From positions 62,001-126,000 of the forward strand of contig JAWWPG010000064.1 in assembly GCA_033850885.1 (NCBI GenBank): 64,000 nucleotides of DNA. Direction: 5' to 3'. A program made the translations under genes and the position numbers. Under the pieces are notes generated by a model that saw nothing but the letters and a program-made list of their open reading frames with translations, was not told the DNA's origin and did no database searches. Every line of letters begins with the position of its first letter. Position 1 is the first letter of the stretch. The DNA is from JAWWPG01 sp033850885. GTDB lineage: Bacteria > Actinomycetota > Actinomycetes > Propionibacteriales > Nocardioidaceae. Of the stretch, positions 49,542-57,035 are shown one piece after another.

Positions 49542-51236
49542 TCAGCTGCACACCGCGCCGGTGGCGGCCGACCCCACCAGCCTCGCGTACTTGCCCAGCA
49601 CCCCGTGGTCGAAGGGCTGTGGCGGCGCCACCCACGCCGTACGGCGCCGGTCCATCTCGGGCTCGTCGACGAGCGCATCCAACGTCCGGTTCCGCATGTC
49701 CAGCCGGATTCGGTCGCCCTCACGGAGCAGTGCGATCGGCCCACCGACGGCTGCCTCGGGCGCGACATGGCCGATGCAGAGACCCGTCGTACCGCCTGAG
49801 AAGCGACCGTCAGTCAACAGCAGTACGTCCTTGCCCAACCCCGCGCCCTTGATGGCGCCGGTGATCTGCAGCATCTCCCGCATGCCCGGGCCACCCTTCG
49901 GACCCTCGTAGCGAACCACGACCACATCGTTGCTGCGCAGCGCCCCTGCGCCGAGGGCTTCCATCGCGCTCTGCTCGCGGTCGAACACGCGAGCCGTGCC
50001 CTCGAAGACCTCCGCGTCGAAGCCCGCACTCTTGACCACCGCTCCCTCCGGTGCCAGCGACCCGTGCAGGATGGTCAGGCCTCCCGTCGGGTGGATCGGG
50101 CTGCTGACCGAGTGGATGATGCTCCCGTCCGGGTCCGGCGGCGCGATCTCGCTCAGGTTCTCCGCCACCGTCCTCCCCGTGACGGTCAGTGCATCGCCGT
50201 GCAGCAGGCCGGCGTCGAGAAGTGCCTTCATGACAACGGGGATCCCCCCGATCGCGTCGATGTCCGTCATCACGTACCGCCCGAAGGGCTTGACGTCGGC
50301 GAGATGAGGGACCCGGTCCCCGATGCGATTGAAGTCCTCGAGGCGGAGGTCGACCCCGGCCTCGTGCGCAATGGCCATCAGGTGCAGCACGGCGTTCGTC
50401 GAGCCGGCCAGCGCCATCACCAACGTGATGGCGTTCTCGAATGCCTCCTTGGTGAGGATCTGACGAGTGGTGATGCCGGAGTCGACGAGGTTGACAGCGG
50501 CCTGACCCGAGCGCTGTGCGTAGACGTCGCGTCGAGGGTCGGGCGCCGGAGGCGACGCCGACCCGGGCAGCGACATCCCGAGGGCCTCCGCAGCCGATGC
50601 CATCGTGTTCGCCGTGAACATGCCTCCGCAGGCGCCCTCGCCCGGGCAGACCACGCGCTCGATCTCGGTGACCTCGTCACGGGTCATCCGGCCGGCCAGG
50701 CAGGCACCGACAGCCTCGAAGGCGTCGACGATCGTGACGTCGCGCCCGCGGTAGCGCCCCGGCAGGGTCGAACCGGCGTACAGGAACGTCGCCGCAACGT
50801 CCAGCCGGGCTGCTGCCATCAGCATGCCGGGGATGGACTTGTCACAGCCCGCCAGGAGGACACCGGCGTCGAGCTGCTCTGCCCGAAAGACGGTCTCGAC
50901 CGAGTCGGCGATGATCTCGCGGGACACCAGCGAGTAGTGCATGCCGTCGTGACCCATCGCGATGCCGTCCGAGACCGAGATCGTGCCGAACTCGAGCGCA
51001 AAGCCGTCGGCTTCGAAGACGCCGACCTTCGCCTTCTTCGCCAACCGGCTGAGTGACAGGTTGCACGGCGTGATCTCGTTCCACGACGACGCCACCCCGA
51101 TCTGGGGTTTGCCCCAGTCTCCGTCACCCATCCCGACCGCGCGCAGCATGCCGCGTGCGGCGGTCCGCTCGAGGCCGTCGGTGACGGTCCCGCTGTGCGG
51201 CTTGCGGTGCTGTCGGGGGGCCGGCTGGTTGCTCAT
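49542..51236 (-). CDS. ilvD: Dihydroxy-acid dehydratase
   Basis: A 564-residue Fe-S dehydratase. Cluster Cys residues are in AGCDKSIPGMLMA and GEGACGGMFTANTMAS; metal/substrate residues follow in LMAIAHEAGVDL and the C-terminal LLTDGRFSGGTTGLCIGHVAPEA (quoted by LLTDGRFSGGTTG). Converts dihydroxy-acids to 2-keto acids for valine and isoleucine. It precedes the ilvB leader on the same strand by about 85 bases and is probably a separate or read-through unit. Confidence 0.94.
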   Translation of the reverse strand: MSNQPAPRQHRKPHSGTVTDGLERTAARGMLRAVGMGDGDWGKPQIGVASSWNEITPCNLSLSRLAKKAKVGVFEADGFALEFGTISVSDGIAMGHDGMHYSLVSREIIADSVETVFRAEQLDAGVLLAGCDKSIPGMLMAAARLDVAATFLYAGSTLPGRYRGRDVTIVDAFEAVGACLAGRMTRDEVTEIERVVCPGEGACGGMFTANTMASAAEALGMSLPGSASPPAPDPRRDVYAQRSGQAAVNLVDSGITTRQILTKEAFENAITLVMALAGSTNAVLHLMAIAHEAGVDLRLEDFNRIGDRVPHLADVKPFGRYVMTDIDAIGGIPVVMKALLDAGLLHGDALTVTGRTVAENLSEIAPPDPDGSIIHSVSSPIHPTGGLTILHGSLAPEGAVVKSAGFDAEVFEGTARVFDREQSAMEALGAGALRSNDVVVVRYEGPKGGPGMREMLQITGAIKGAGLGKDVLLLTDGRFSGGTTGLCIGHVAPEAAVGGPIALLREGDRIRLDMRNRTLDALVDEPEMDRRRTAWVAPPQPFDHGVLGKYARLVGSAATGAVCS

Positions 51237-51259
51237 CCTGAAACCCTAAGGCAGCCGAT

Positions 51260-52729
51260 CTAGGCCGCGGGGGTGACCGGGAGACGCATCTTGAACATGG
51301 TTCGGCCAGGCCGGCTCTCCGCAGTCAGCGTCCCGCCATGGGCAGCCACGATCCCGAACGCGATCGCCAGGCCCAGCCCGGTGTTGCCCGTGCCGCGCGT
51401 GCGAGCCGAGTCGGCCCGCGTGAAGCGCTCGAACAGGTTCGGGAGCAGCGCGTCGGGGATGCCCGGCCCGTCGTCAGAGACGTCGACCACCACCTGCCCG
51501 AGGTCGCGGTACAGCTTGACGGTGACCGTCGTGCCCGCGGGTGTGTGGATGCGCGCGTTGGCGAGCAGGTTCGTCATAACCTGGTGAAGTCGATGGTCGT
51601 CGCCAGGCGCCTCGATGATCTCCTCGGGCAGGTCGAGCTGCCACCGATGACTCGGTCCAGCCGCTCTGGCGTCGCTCGCGGCGTCCAGTACGAGCCTGGT
51701 GATGTCCACGCTCTCCCTGGCGATCGGTCGACCCGCGTCGAGCTGGGCGAGCAGCAGGAGGTCGTCGACCAGGCCGCCCATCCGGATCGCCTCGGACTCC
51801 ACACGGTCGAGCGCGTGCTTGATCGGCACCGGAAGCTCCTCGCCGGTACGACGGGCGTACTCGGCGTGGCTACGGATGGTGGCAAGCGGGGTTCTCAGCT
51901 CATGGCTGGCGTCTGCGATGAAGAGCCGAAGCCGCTCCTCGGTGGCGTTGCGGGCTCGAAGCGCCGTCTCCACGTGGTCGAGCATGTGCGCGAACGCGAC
52001 GCTGACCTGGCCCACTTCCGTCCCCGGATCCATCGTCAGGTCTCGCTCGGGCAGGTCCACCTGTCCCGTGGCAAGCGGCAGTTCTGATACGTCGAGCGCG
52101 GCGGCGGCGACCCGGTTGAGTGGACGCAACGTCCACCTGACGAGGCCGGCCGAGGCGGCCGCGCCGCAGAGCACCACAACCAGGAACACGGCACCCTCGA
52201 CCACCAGCAGACGGGTGACGGTGTCCTCGACCGGCTTCAACGGCAGGCCGGTGAGCTGGACGTCGTTGTCATGACCCTTTTCGGCCACCACCCGGTAGTC
52301 GCCCAGGTCGTCGAGGTGAACCGTGCGCGCCTGACCGGTCGGCGGTACGGCCGCCAGCATCTCCTGGTCCGAGGGGCTGAGCCGAAGCGTCTGAGCGCGA
52401 CCGTTGTCGAGGACGACGGCGGCCTCCGTGGTGGCGCCGTTGACGAGCCGCACCCCCAGCGTCCCCACCGACTGGCCCGGTACGGCATTGTCGGCGTCGC
52501 CGTCGGGAGCCAGACCCTGGTCACCATGGCTGTGCTCCAGGCTCGCGCTGAACCTGCCGCTCGCCTGCTTGAGCTGGGAGTCGAGCCGATCGAGGAGGAA
52601 GCCACGCAGCGAGATCGCCGTCACGACGCCGACCAGCGTGCAGGTGGCAAGCAAGAGCACCACGAGACCCGCAGTGAGCTTCCAGCGCAGTGTCCGGCGC
52701 GTCAACCAGCGGGTTCCGGGAGGAGTCAC
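51260..52729 (-). CDS. Sensor histidine kinase next to the redox operon
   Basis: A 489-residue kinase. TM1 near residues 17-38 (LTAGLVVLLLATCTLVGVVTAI), an extracytoplasmic domain of about 130 residues, TM2 near 170-190, HAMP, then the phospho-acceptor box IADASHELRTPLATI near residue 250. ATPase boxes are MTNLLANARIHTP (N), SDDGPGIPD (G1) and GNTGLGLAIAFGI (G2). The sensor domain has no known cofactor motif. GTG at 52729 overlaps the regulator stop (GTGA). It is divergent from the apbE operon and likely regulates it. Confidence 0.9.
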   Translation of the reverse strand: MTPPGTRWLTRRTLRWKLTAGLVVLLLATCTLVGVVTAISLRGFLLDRLDSQLKQASGRFSASLEHSHGDQGLAPDGDADNAVPGQSVGTLGVRLVNGATTEAAVVLDNGRAQTLRLSPSDQEMLAAVPPTGQARTVHLDDLGDYRVVAEKGHDNDVQLTGLPLKPVEDTVTRLLVVEGAVFLVVVLCGAAASAGLVRWTLRPLNRVAAAALDVSELPLATGQVDLPERDLTMDPGTEVGQVSVAFAHMLDHVETALRARNATEERLRLFIADASHELRTPLATIRSHAEYARRTGEELPVPIKHALDRVESEAIRMGGLVDDLLLLAQLDAGRPIARESVDITRLVLDAASDARAAGPSHRWQLDLPEEIIEAPGDDHRLHQVMTNLLANARIHTPAGTTVTVKLYRDLGQVVVDVSDDGPGIPDALLPNLFERFTRADSARTRGTGNTGLGLAIAFGIVAAHGGTLTAESRPGRTMFKMRLPVTPAA

Positions 52730-53469
52730 GACGCGGGTCGAAGGACGTACCCGACACCGCGGACGGTGTGGATCATGGGGTCACGTCCCGCGTCGATCTT
52801 CTTGCGCAGGTAGCTGATGTACAGCTCGACCACGTGCGCCTGGCCCCCGAAGTCGTACTGCCAGACCCGGTCGAGGATCTGGGCCTTGGAGAGCACCCGG
52901 CGAGGATGCAGCATCAGGAAGCGGAGCAACTCGAACTCGGTGGCCGTCAGCTCGATCCGCTGACCGGCCCGGTGAACCTCGCGGGCATCCTCGTCCATGG
53001 TGAGGTCACCCACCTCCAACGCAGCCTCCTCCATGCTGCGGGCGATCCCGGCGCGGCGAAGCAGTCCACGCAGGCGGGCGAGAACCTCCTCGAGGCTGAA
53101 GGGCTTGGCGACGTAGTCGTCTCCCCCGGCGGTGATCCCCGCGATCCGGTCCCCCACCGAGTCACGAGCCGTGAGGAACAGGACGCAAACGGCCGGGTCG
53201 ACCGCCCTGATCCGGCGCAGGACCTCGATTCCGTCGAAGTCGGGGAGCATCATGTCGAGCACCACGGCATCGGGGTGAAAGCGCTCCGCGGCGCGGACCG
53301 CGGTACTGCCGGTGTTCGCCGTCTCGGCCGTCCAGCCCTCGAGCCGCAAGACGCTGGCGAGCACCTCGGCCAGGCTCTGCTCGTCGTCGACAACGAGCAC
53401 CCGCACGGGCGTACCGTCCGCCCGAACGAGGGGGCGCGACGCGTCTGATGACGTGGTCATGGCAACCAT
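52726..53469 (-). CDS. OmpR/PhoP-family response regulator next to the redox operon
   Basis: A 247-residue regulator. Receiver: acidic VVDDEQSLAEVL, phospho-acceptor Asp in AVVLDMMLPDFDG, Thr in LFLTARD, Lys in YVAKPF. Output: winged helix ELTATEFELLRFLMLHPRRV and the ending VRGVGYVLRP. Two start codons (53469 and 53460) are possible, neither with a clear Shine-Dalgarno. Similar in layout to mycobacterial TrcR/MprA/PhoP regulators. The 222-base region before it carries hexamer repeats spaced at 11 bases, as recognised by this family. Confidence 0.9.
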   Translation of the reverse strand: MVAMTTSSDASRPLVRADGTPVRVLVVDDEQSLAEVLASVLRLEGWTAETANTGSTAVRAAERFHPDAVVLDMMLPDFDGIEVLRRIRAVDPAVCVLFLTARDSVGDRIAGITAGGDDYVAKPFSLEEVLARLRGLLRRAGIARSMEEAALEVGDLTMDEDAREVHRAGQRIELTATEFELLRFLMLHPRRVLSKAQILDRVWQYDFGGQAHVVELYISYLRKKIDAGRDPMIHTVRGVGYVLRPAS

Positions 53470-53494
53470 CGTGGACCATGCGGGATACCAGAAG

Positions 53495-53522
53495 CTCTGA
53501 CTTCCTTCTGAGTGGGCTCTGA
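53495..53522 (+). promoter_or_regulatory. Candidate response-regulator operator 1 (three hexamers, 11-bp phase)
   Basis: CTCTGA at 53495, TTCTGA at 53506 and CTCTGA at 53517 are spaced exactly 11 bases apart, 26-53 bases upstream of the regulator start. Direct repeats with 10-11 base spacing are what OmpR/PhoB-family dimers bind. Supports autoregulation. Not tested by any computation beyond reading. Confidence 0.5.
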
Positions 53523-53595
53523 AAGCGCCAGGTCGACCGACCCGTTCCTGTGAACGGACTGTGCATGCTCTCCTGCCCGGCGACTCATAGCGGGT

Positions 53596-53612
53596 TCAGA
53601 GACTTCGCAGAA
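53596..53612 (-). promoter_or_regulatory. Candidate response-regulator operator 2 (two hexamers, 11-bp phase)
   Basis: On the minus strand TTCTGC (53607-53612) and CTCTGA (53596-53601) are again 11 bases apart, in the opposite orientation to operator 1 and about 80-96 bases before the secreted-protein gene. The same hexamer at both ends of the shared promoter region suggests common control of both transcription units. Confidence 0.45.
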
Positions 53613-53691
53613 CGTCGACAGATCGTCGCTGGCCACTCTTGAGTTCCAGGGCCGGGAAGCCGGCCACCGAACAACCTCGTCAGGAGACACC

Positions 53692-54018
53692 ATGCGGGCC
53701 AGCGTCAACAACCGTGGCCTCGGCCAGCGAAGGATCCGCACCGTGACCGCTGGGCTCGCGACCCTGGGGGTCGCCGGCTCACTGGCCGTCGCGGGCTATC
53801 TCGGTATCGCCACCCCAGCCGTCGCTTCGACGAGTACGACGAAGCAGCCCGGCGGCACGTCTCCAGCGGGAACCAGGCATACAGGTGCGAGAGGGAGCAG
53901 CAGTGCAAACGGCTCGACGTCGCACCGCAGGGCGTCGTCCGACGACGGAGGGTCGACCGGCACGGTGCGCAGGGCTCCGTCGGCCCAACCCCCGGTCGCC
54001 ACGTCCGGGGGGTCGTGA
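53692..54018 (+). CDS. Small secreted Ser/Thr/Gly-rich protein of redox operon
   Basis: A 108-residue protein: a basic N-terminus (NRGLGQRRIR), a hydrophobic stretch of about 25 residues (TVTAGLATLGVAGSLAVAGYL) and an AVASTS site where signal peptidase could cut, then 60 residues of low-complexity Ser, Thr, Gly, Pro and Arg. AGGAG precedes the ATG by 7 bases. No known domain is recognised. It contains DDGGSTGTV, which loosely resembles but does not match the ApbE flavinylation site (D-x-x-S/T-G-A-T). It is the first gene of the operon, overlapping apbE by four bases. Confidence 0.7.
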   Translation: MRASVNNRGLGQRRIRTVTAGLATLGVAGSLAVAGYLGIATPAVASTSTTKQPGGTSPAGTRHTGARGSSSANGSTSHRRASSDDGGSTGTVRRAPSAQPPVATSGGS

Positions 54019-54947
54019 CCATGCCGCTGGTCGAGACCCTGCCGATCGGACCGGGCGTTGCGCAATGGCCGGTCTGGACGACGACCGCCCGCGTCGTCAC
54101 CACCGACCCCTCGGCTACGGAGCTTGCACGCTGCCTCGTCGAGGAGGAGCTGGCCGCCGTCGACCTCGCTGCCAGCCGGTTCCGCGACGACTCCGAAGTC
54201 GTGCGGATCGCCGCCACGGGCGGCGGACTTGTACACGTCAGCCCGCTGCTGGCCGAGCTGGTGGCCGTCGCCCTTCAGGCCGCGGCAGACACCGACGGCG
54301 CCGTTGACCCGACGCTCGGCTCCCAGCTCTCGGCGCTGGGCTATGGCCGCACCTTCGATGAGATCGCAGGTGGCAGCGCCGGTAGGGCATCCGTCACTCG
54401 GCATCGTCAACCGTCGTGGCGCGACGTTGTGCTCGACGGATCCGTGCTGAGCGTCCCGAATGGGGTGATTCTCGATCTCGGCGCCACGGCCAAGGCCTGG
54501 GCTGCGGATCGCTGCGCGAACCTCGTTGCCCAGCGCCTGGGGACCGGGGCATTGGTCGCCCTCGGGGGAGACATCGCGGTCGCCGGGACCGCTCCGGCGG
54601 AGGGTTGGACGATCCTCGTGCAGGACGGACCCGCAGAGCCCGCCTCGCTGGTCACGCTGGAGGATGCCGGTGGCTTGGCCACCTCGTCGACCCTGGGCCG
54701 CTCCTGGACGCACTGGAACCGGCGTATGCATCACATCCTGGACCCCGTGACCTGCCGGCCGGCACCGGAGGTGTGGCGCACGGTTTCCGTTGCAGCCGCG
54801 TCCTGCCTCGCTGCGAACACCCTGACCACCGCGGCCGTCGTACGGGGCACGGGCGCGCCCAGGCTGCTTCGTGACCGCGGCGTCCCGGCCCGTCTTGTCG
54901 GGTCGGACGGGTCGGTGACCACCCTGAACGGATGGCCCGAGCCATGA
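54015..54947 (+). CDS. apbE: FAD:protein FMN transferase (ApbE family)
   Basis: A 310-residue ApbE protein. ILDLGATAKAWAADR corresponds to the FAD/Mg-binding DLGGxAKGxAxD motif, ALVALGGDIAVAG to the GGD motif, and DGAVDPTLG to the DxxxxP(T/L)xxL pattern. It attaches FMN to a Thr of a target protein using FAD. Unlike many Gram-positive members it has no visible signal peptide or lipobox, so it should act in the cytoplasm unless started elsewhere. GTG start overlapping the preceding stop; followed by the ferric-reductase-like gene with ATGA overlap. Confidence 0.88.
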   Translation: MTMPLVETLPIGPGVAQWPVWTTTARVVTTDPSATELARCLVEEELAAVDLAASRFRDDSEVVRIAATGGGLVHVSPLLAELVAVALQAAADTDGAVDPTLGSQLSALGYGRTFDEIAGGSAGRASVTRHRQPSWRDVVLDGSVLSVPNGVILDLGATAKAWAADRCANLVAQRLGTGALVALGGDIAVAGTAPAEGWTILVQDGPAEPASLVTLEDAGGLATSSTLGRSWTHWNRRMHHILDPVTCRPAPEVWRTVSVAAASCLAANTLTTAAVVRGTGAPRLLRDRGVPARLVGSDGSVTTLNGWPEP

Positions 54948-55531
54948 CGAATGCCTTGTGGTACCTCGGCAGGGGGACCGGGGTCAGCGCGCTCGTGATG
55001 TTCACCATCGTGATGGTGCTCGGCATCGTGGTCCGCTCCGGACGCCCGCTCCCTGGCCTGCCTCGCTTTGCGGTCTCCGCGGTGCACCGGACCGCCAGCC
55101 TGACTGCGCTCGGGTTGCTGGCCGTGCACATCACGACCCTCTTTCTCGACCCGTTCGCCCAGCTCCGCCTCGTTGATCTCGTGATGCCGTTCCGAGGTGC
55201 GTACCGACCGCTGTGGCTGGGGCTGGGGACCCTCGCCGCCGACCTGATCGTCGTCCTGATCGGAACCAGCCTGCTCCGGCAGCACATCGGGCGTCGTACG
55301 TGGCGGGTCCTGCACTGGGCGGCGTACGCATGCTGGCCGTTCGCGATGGCACATGCCATCGGGAACGGTACGGACGGCACCACCTCGTGGCTGCTGGCGA
55401 TCGCGGCCGGCTGTGCCGTGACCGTGGTCGGGGCGCTGGCGTGGCGCCTCGCCGTCGTGGCGGCCGAGCCACGTCCATCTGCCGAAGCCGCCGCGAGCGT
55501 GCCCTCTCCCCCGAACCTGACCGGAGTATGA
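54944..55531 (+). CDS. Ferric-reductase-like diheme membrane protein
   Basis: A 195-residue protein with six hydrophobic segments. Two His pairs could bind two b-type hemes across the membrane: H-x13-H (VHRTASLTALGLLAVH) and H-x12-H (HWAAYACWPFAMAH), the pattern of the ferric reductase/NOX transmembrane domain. The FAD/NADPH-binding C-terminal half of classical ferric reductases is absent. In flavinylated electron-transfer systems such short proteins carry electrons across the membrane between a cytoplasmic donor and an exported flavoprotein. Overlaps apbE by four bases and the next gene by four. Confidence 0.82.
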   Translation: MTNALWYLGRGTGVSALVMFTIVMVLGIVVRSGRPLPGLPRFAVSAVHRTASLTALGLLAVHITTLFLDPFAQLRLVDLVMPFRGAYRPLWLGLGTLAADLIVVLIGTSLLRQHIGRRTWRVLHWAAYACWPFAMAHAIGNGTDGTTSWLLAIAAGCAVTVVGALAWRLAVVAAEPRPSAEAAASVPSPPNLTGV

Positions 55532-56805
55532 GGGTGAACCCACTTCCAGCCGAGACACAGCTCTCCTGGCCTGAGCGGGGCGCCCACGTGGAGACCGTGA
55601 CCGAACCGATGCGCCTGCTCAACGCAACCGCACGCACCCTGGTCGGCCACCTGACGCGAGTGGGACCCCTCCCCGACGTCGACCCGGGGCGGCTGCGCGC
55701 GTCGGTGACCCAGTCGGGGCTGGTCGGCCGTGGCGGCGCCGGCTTCCCCACCGGGCGCAAGCTCGTCACAGTCGCCGCCGGCGGTCGGTCGGTGGTCGTC
55801 GCCAACGGCGCCGAGGGAGAGCCGGCCAGCGCGAAGGACCGCTTCCTGCTGGCGAACGCCCCACACCTCGTCCTGGACGGCATCCAGGTCGCCGCGCGCG
55901 CCGCCGGTAGCCGCCGGGCGTTCATCTACGCACCGCAGGATCTGCTCGACGACGTGATAGCTCCCGCGCTCCGCGAACGCCGGGACCGGGTCCAGGTACG
56001 CATGGTGGCATCGCCCGACGCGTTCTTGTCCGGGGAGGAGTCCGCCGTCGTCTCTGCAGTCCAGGGCGGTCCCGCAATCCCGGTCACCACGCCACCCCGG
56101 GTTTTCGAGCGCGGCGTCAAGGGTCGGCCAACTCTGGTCCAGAATGTCGAGACGTTGTGCCACCTGGCCCTGATCGCACGCTTCGGGGCGGAATGGTTCC
56201 GCTCCGTGGGCAGCCCCGAAGAGCCGGGGACACGCCTCGTGACCCTGTCAGGGGCGGTCAACCGACCGGGAGTCTACGAGGCTGAGGGTGGGCAGACGCT
56301 CGAACACGTGCTGTCCCTCGGCGGCGGGGTCCGGGGACCCGTGCAGGCGGTGCTGGTCGGCGGATACCACGGCGGATGGGTGCCCTTCGAGCGGGTTGAC
56401 TCGACGCTGCGGATGACGAGGCGGTCCCTTGCTCCCTTCGAGGCGGCTCCCGGTGCCGGCGTCGTCATGGCGCTGCCGCGCTCGGTCTGTGGCCTGCAGG
56501 CGGGAGCAGACATCGCGGGCTACCTCGCGGGCCAGGGAGCCGGTCAGTGCGGCCCATGTCTCAACGGCCTTCCGACGCTCGCCTCCACCTTGCGTGAGCT
56601 GGCCTACGGGCGCCCGACGCCCGGCCTGGTAGCCGAGGTCGACCGGGTCGCGGCACTCGTGGCTAGCCGCGGGGCGTGCCATCACCCGGACGGCACGGTA
56701 CGCATCGTGAGGAGCACCCTGCGGACGTTCGGGTACGAGGTCAGCCGCCATCTGCAGGGTCACTGCAGCGCGTCTGAGGTAACAGTCGAAAGGGGCCCGG
56801 CGTGA
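55528..56805 (+). CDS. NuoF-like flavoprotein with SLBB domain
   Basis: A 425-residue homologue of NADH-quinone oxidoreductase subunit F. The FMN/NADH loop GRGGAGFPTGRK is intact near residues 65-76, ANGAEGEPASAKDR and LSGEESAVVSAVQGGP are the next nucleotide-binding segments, VQNVETL is present, and an SLBB strand pattern (LSGAVNRPGVYEAEGGQTLEHVL, quoted by LSGAVNRPGVYE) follows. The Fe-S site differs: instead of Cys-x2-Cys-x2-Cys it reads GAGQCGPC, the first Cys being Ala, with a further Cys in GACHHPDG. It may oxidise NADH and pass electrons to the ferredoxin or membrane partner. Confidence 0.82.
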   Translation: MRVNPLPAETQLSWPERGAHVETVTEPMRLLNATARTLVGHLTRVGPLPDVDPGRLRASVTQSGLVGRGGAGFPTGRKLVTVAAGGRSVVVANGAEGEPASAKDRFLLANAPHLVLDGIQVAARAAGSRRAFIYAPQDLLDDVIAPALRERRDRVQVRMVASPDAFLSGEESAVVSAVQGGPAIPVTTPPRVFERGVKGRPTLVQNVETLCHLALIARFGAEWFRSVGSPEEPGTRLVTLSGAVNRPGVYEAEGGQTLEHVLSLGGGVRGPVQAVLVGGYHGGWVPFERVDSTLRMTRRSLAPFEAAPGAGVVMALPRSVCGLQAGADIAGYLAGQGAGQCGPCLNGLPTLASTLRELAYGRPTPGLVAEVDRVAALVASRGACHHPDGTVRIVRSTLRTFGYEVSRHLQGHCSASEVTVERGPA

Positions 56806-57035
56806 TGAGCGAGCGGCTCGTGATCGACTGGGTTGCATGCGACGCCCGCGGCCTGTGCGGTGAGCTGCTGCCCGAGCTGCTGACCACGGACGATTGGGGG
56901 TATCCCCTCTCCAGGTCGGCCGACCCCTCACCGCTGGTCCCGCCGGCGCTGCGCGAGCACGCAACGCAGGCCGTCCGGGAGTGTCCCATGCTCGCGTTGA
57001 GGCTTTCCCGTCAGCGATCGGATGAGCCTGGCTAG
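56802..57035 (+). CDS. Small ferredoxin, probably [3Fe-4S]
   Basis: A 77-residue protein with Cys13-x5-Cys19 (CDARGLC) and a later Cys-Pro near residue 61 (VRECPMLAL). Three Cys in the C-x5-C...CP arrangement is typical of [3Fe-4S] ferredoxins that serve cytochromes P450 and other oxidoreductases. Last gene of the operon; it overlaps the NuoF-like gene by four bases. Its stop shares CTAG with the stop of the convergent dapC gene. Confidence 0.8.
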   Translation: MMSERLVIDWVACDARGLCGELLPELLTTDDWGYPLSRSADPSPLVPPALREHATQAVRECPMLALRLSRQRSDEPG

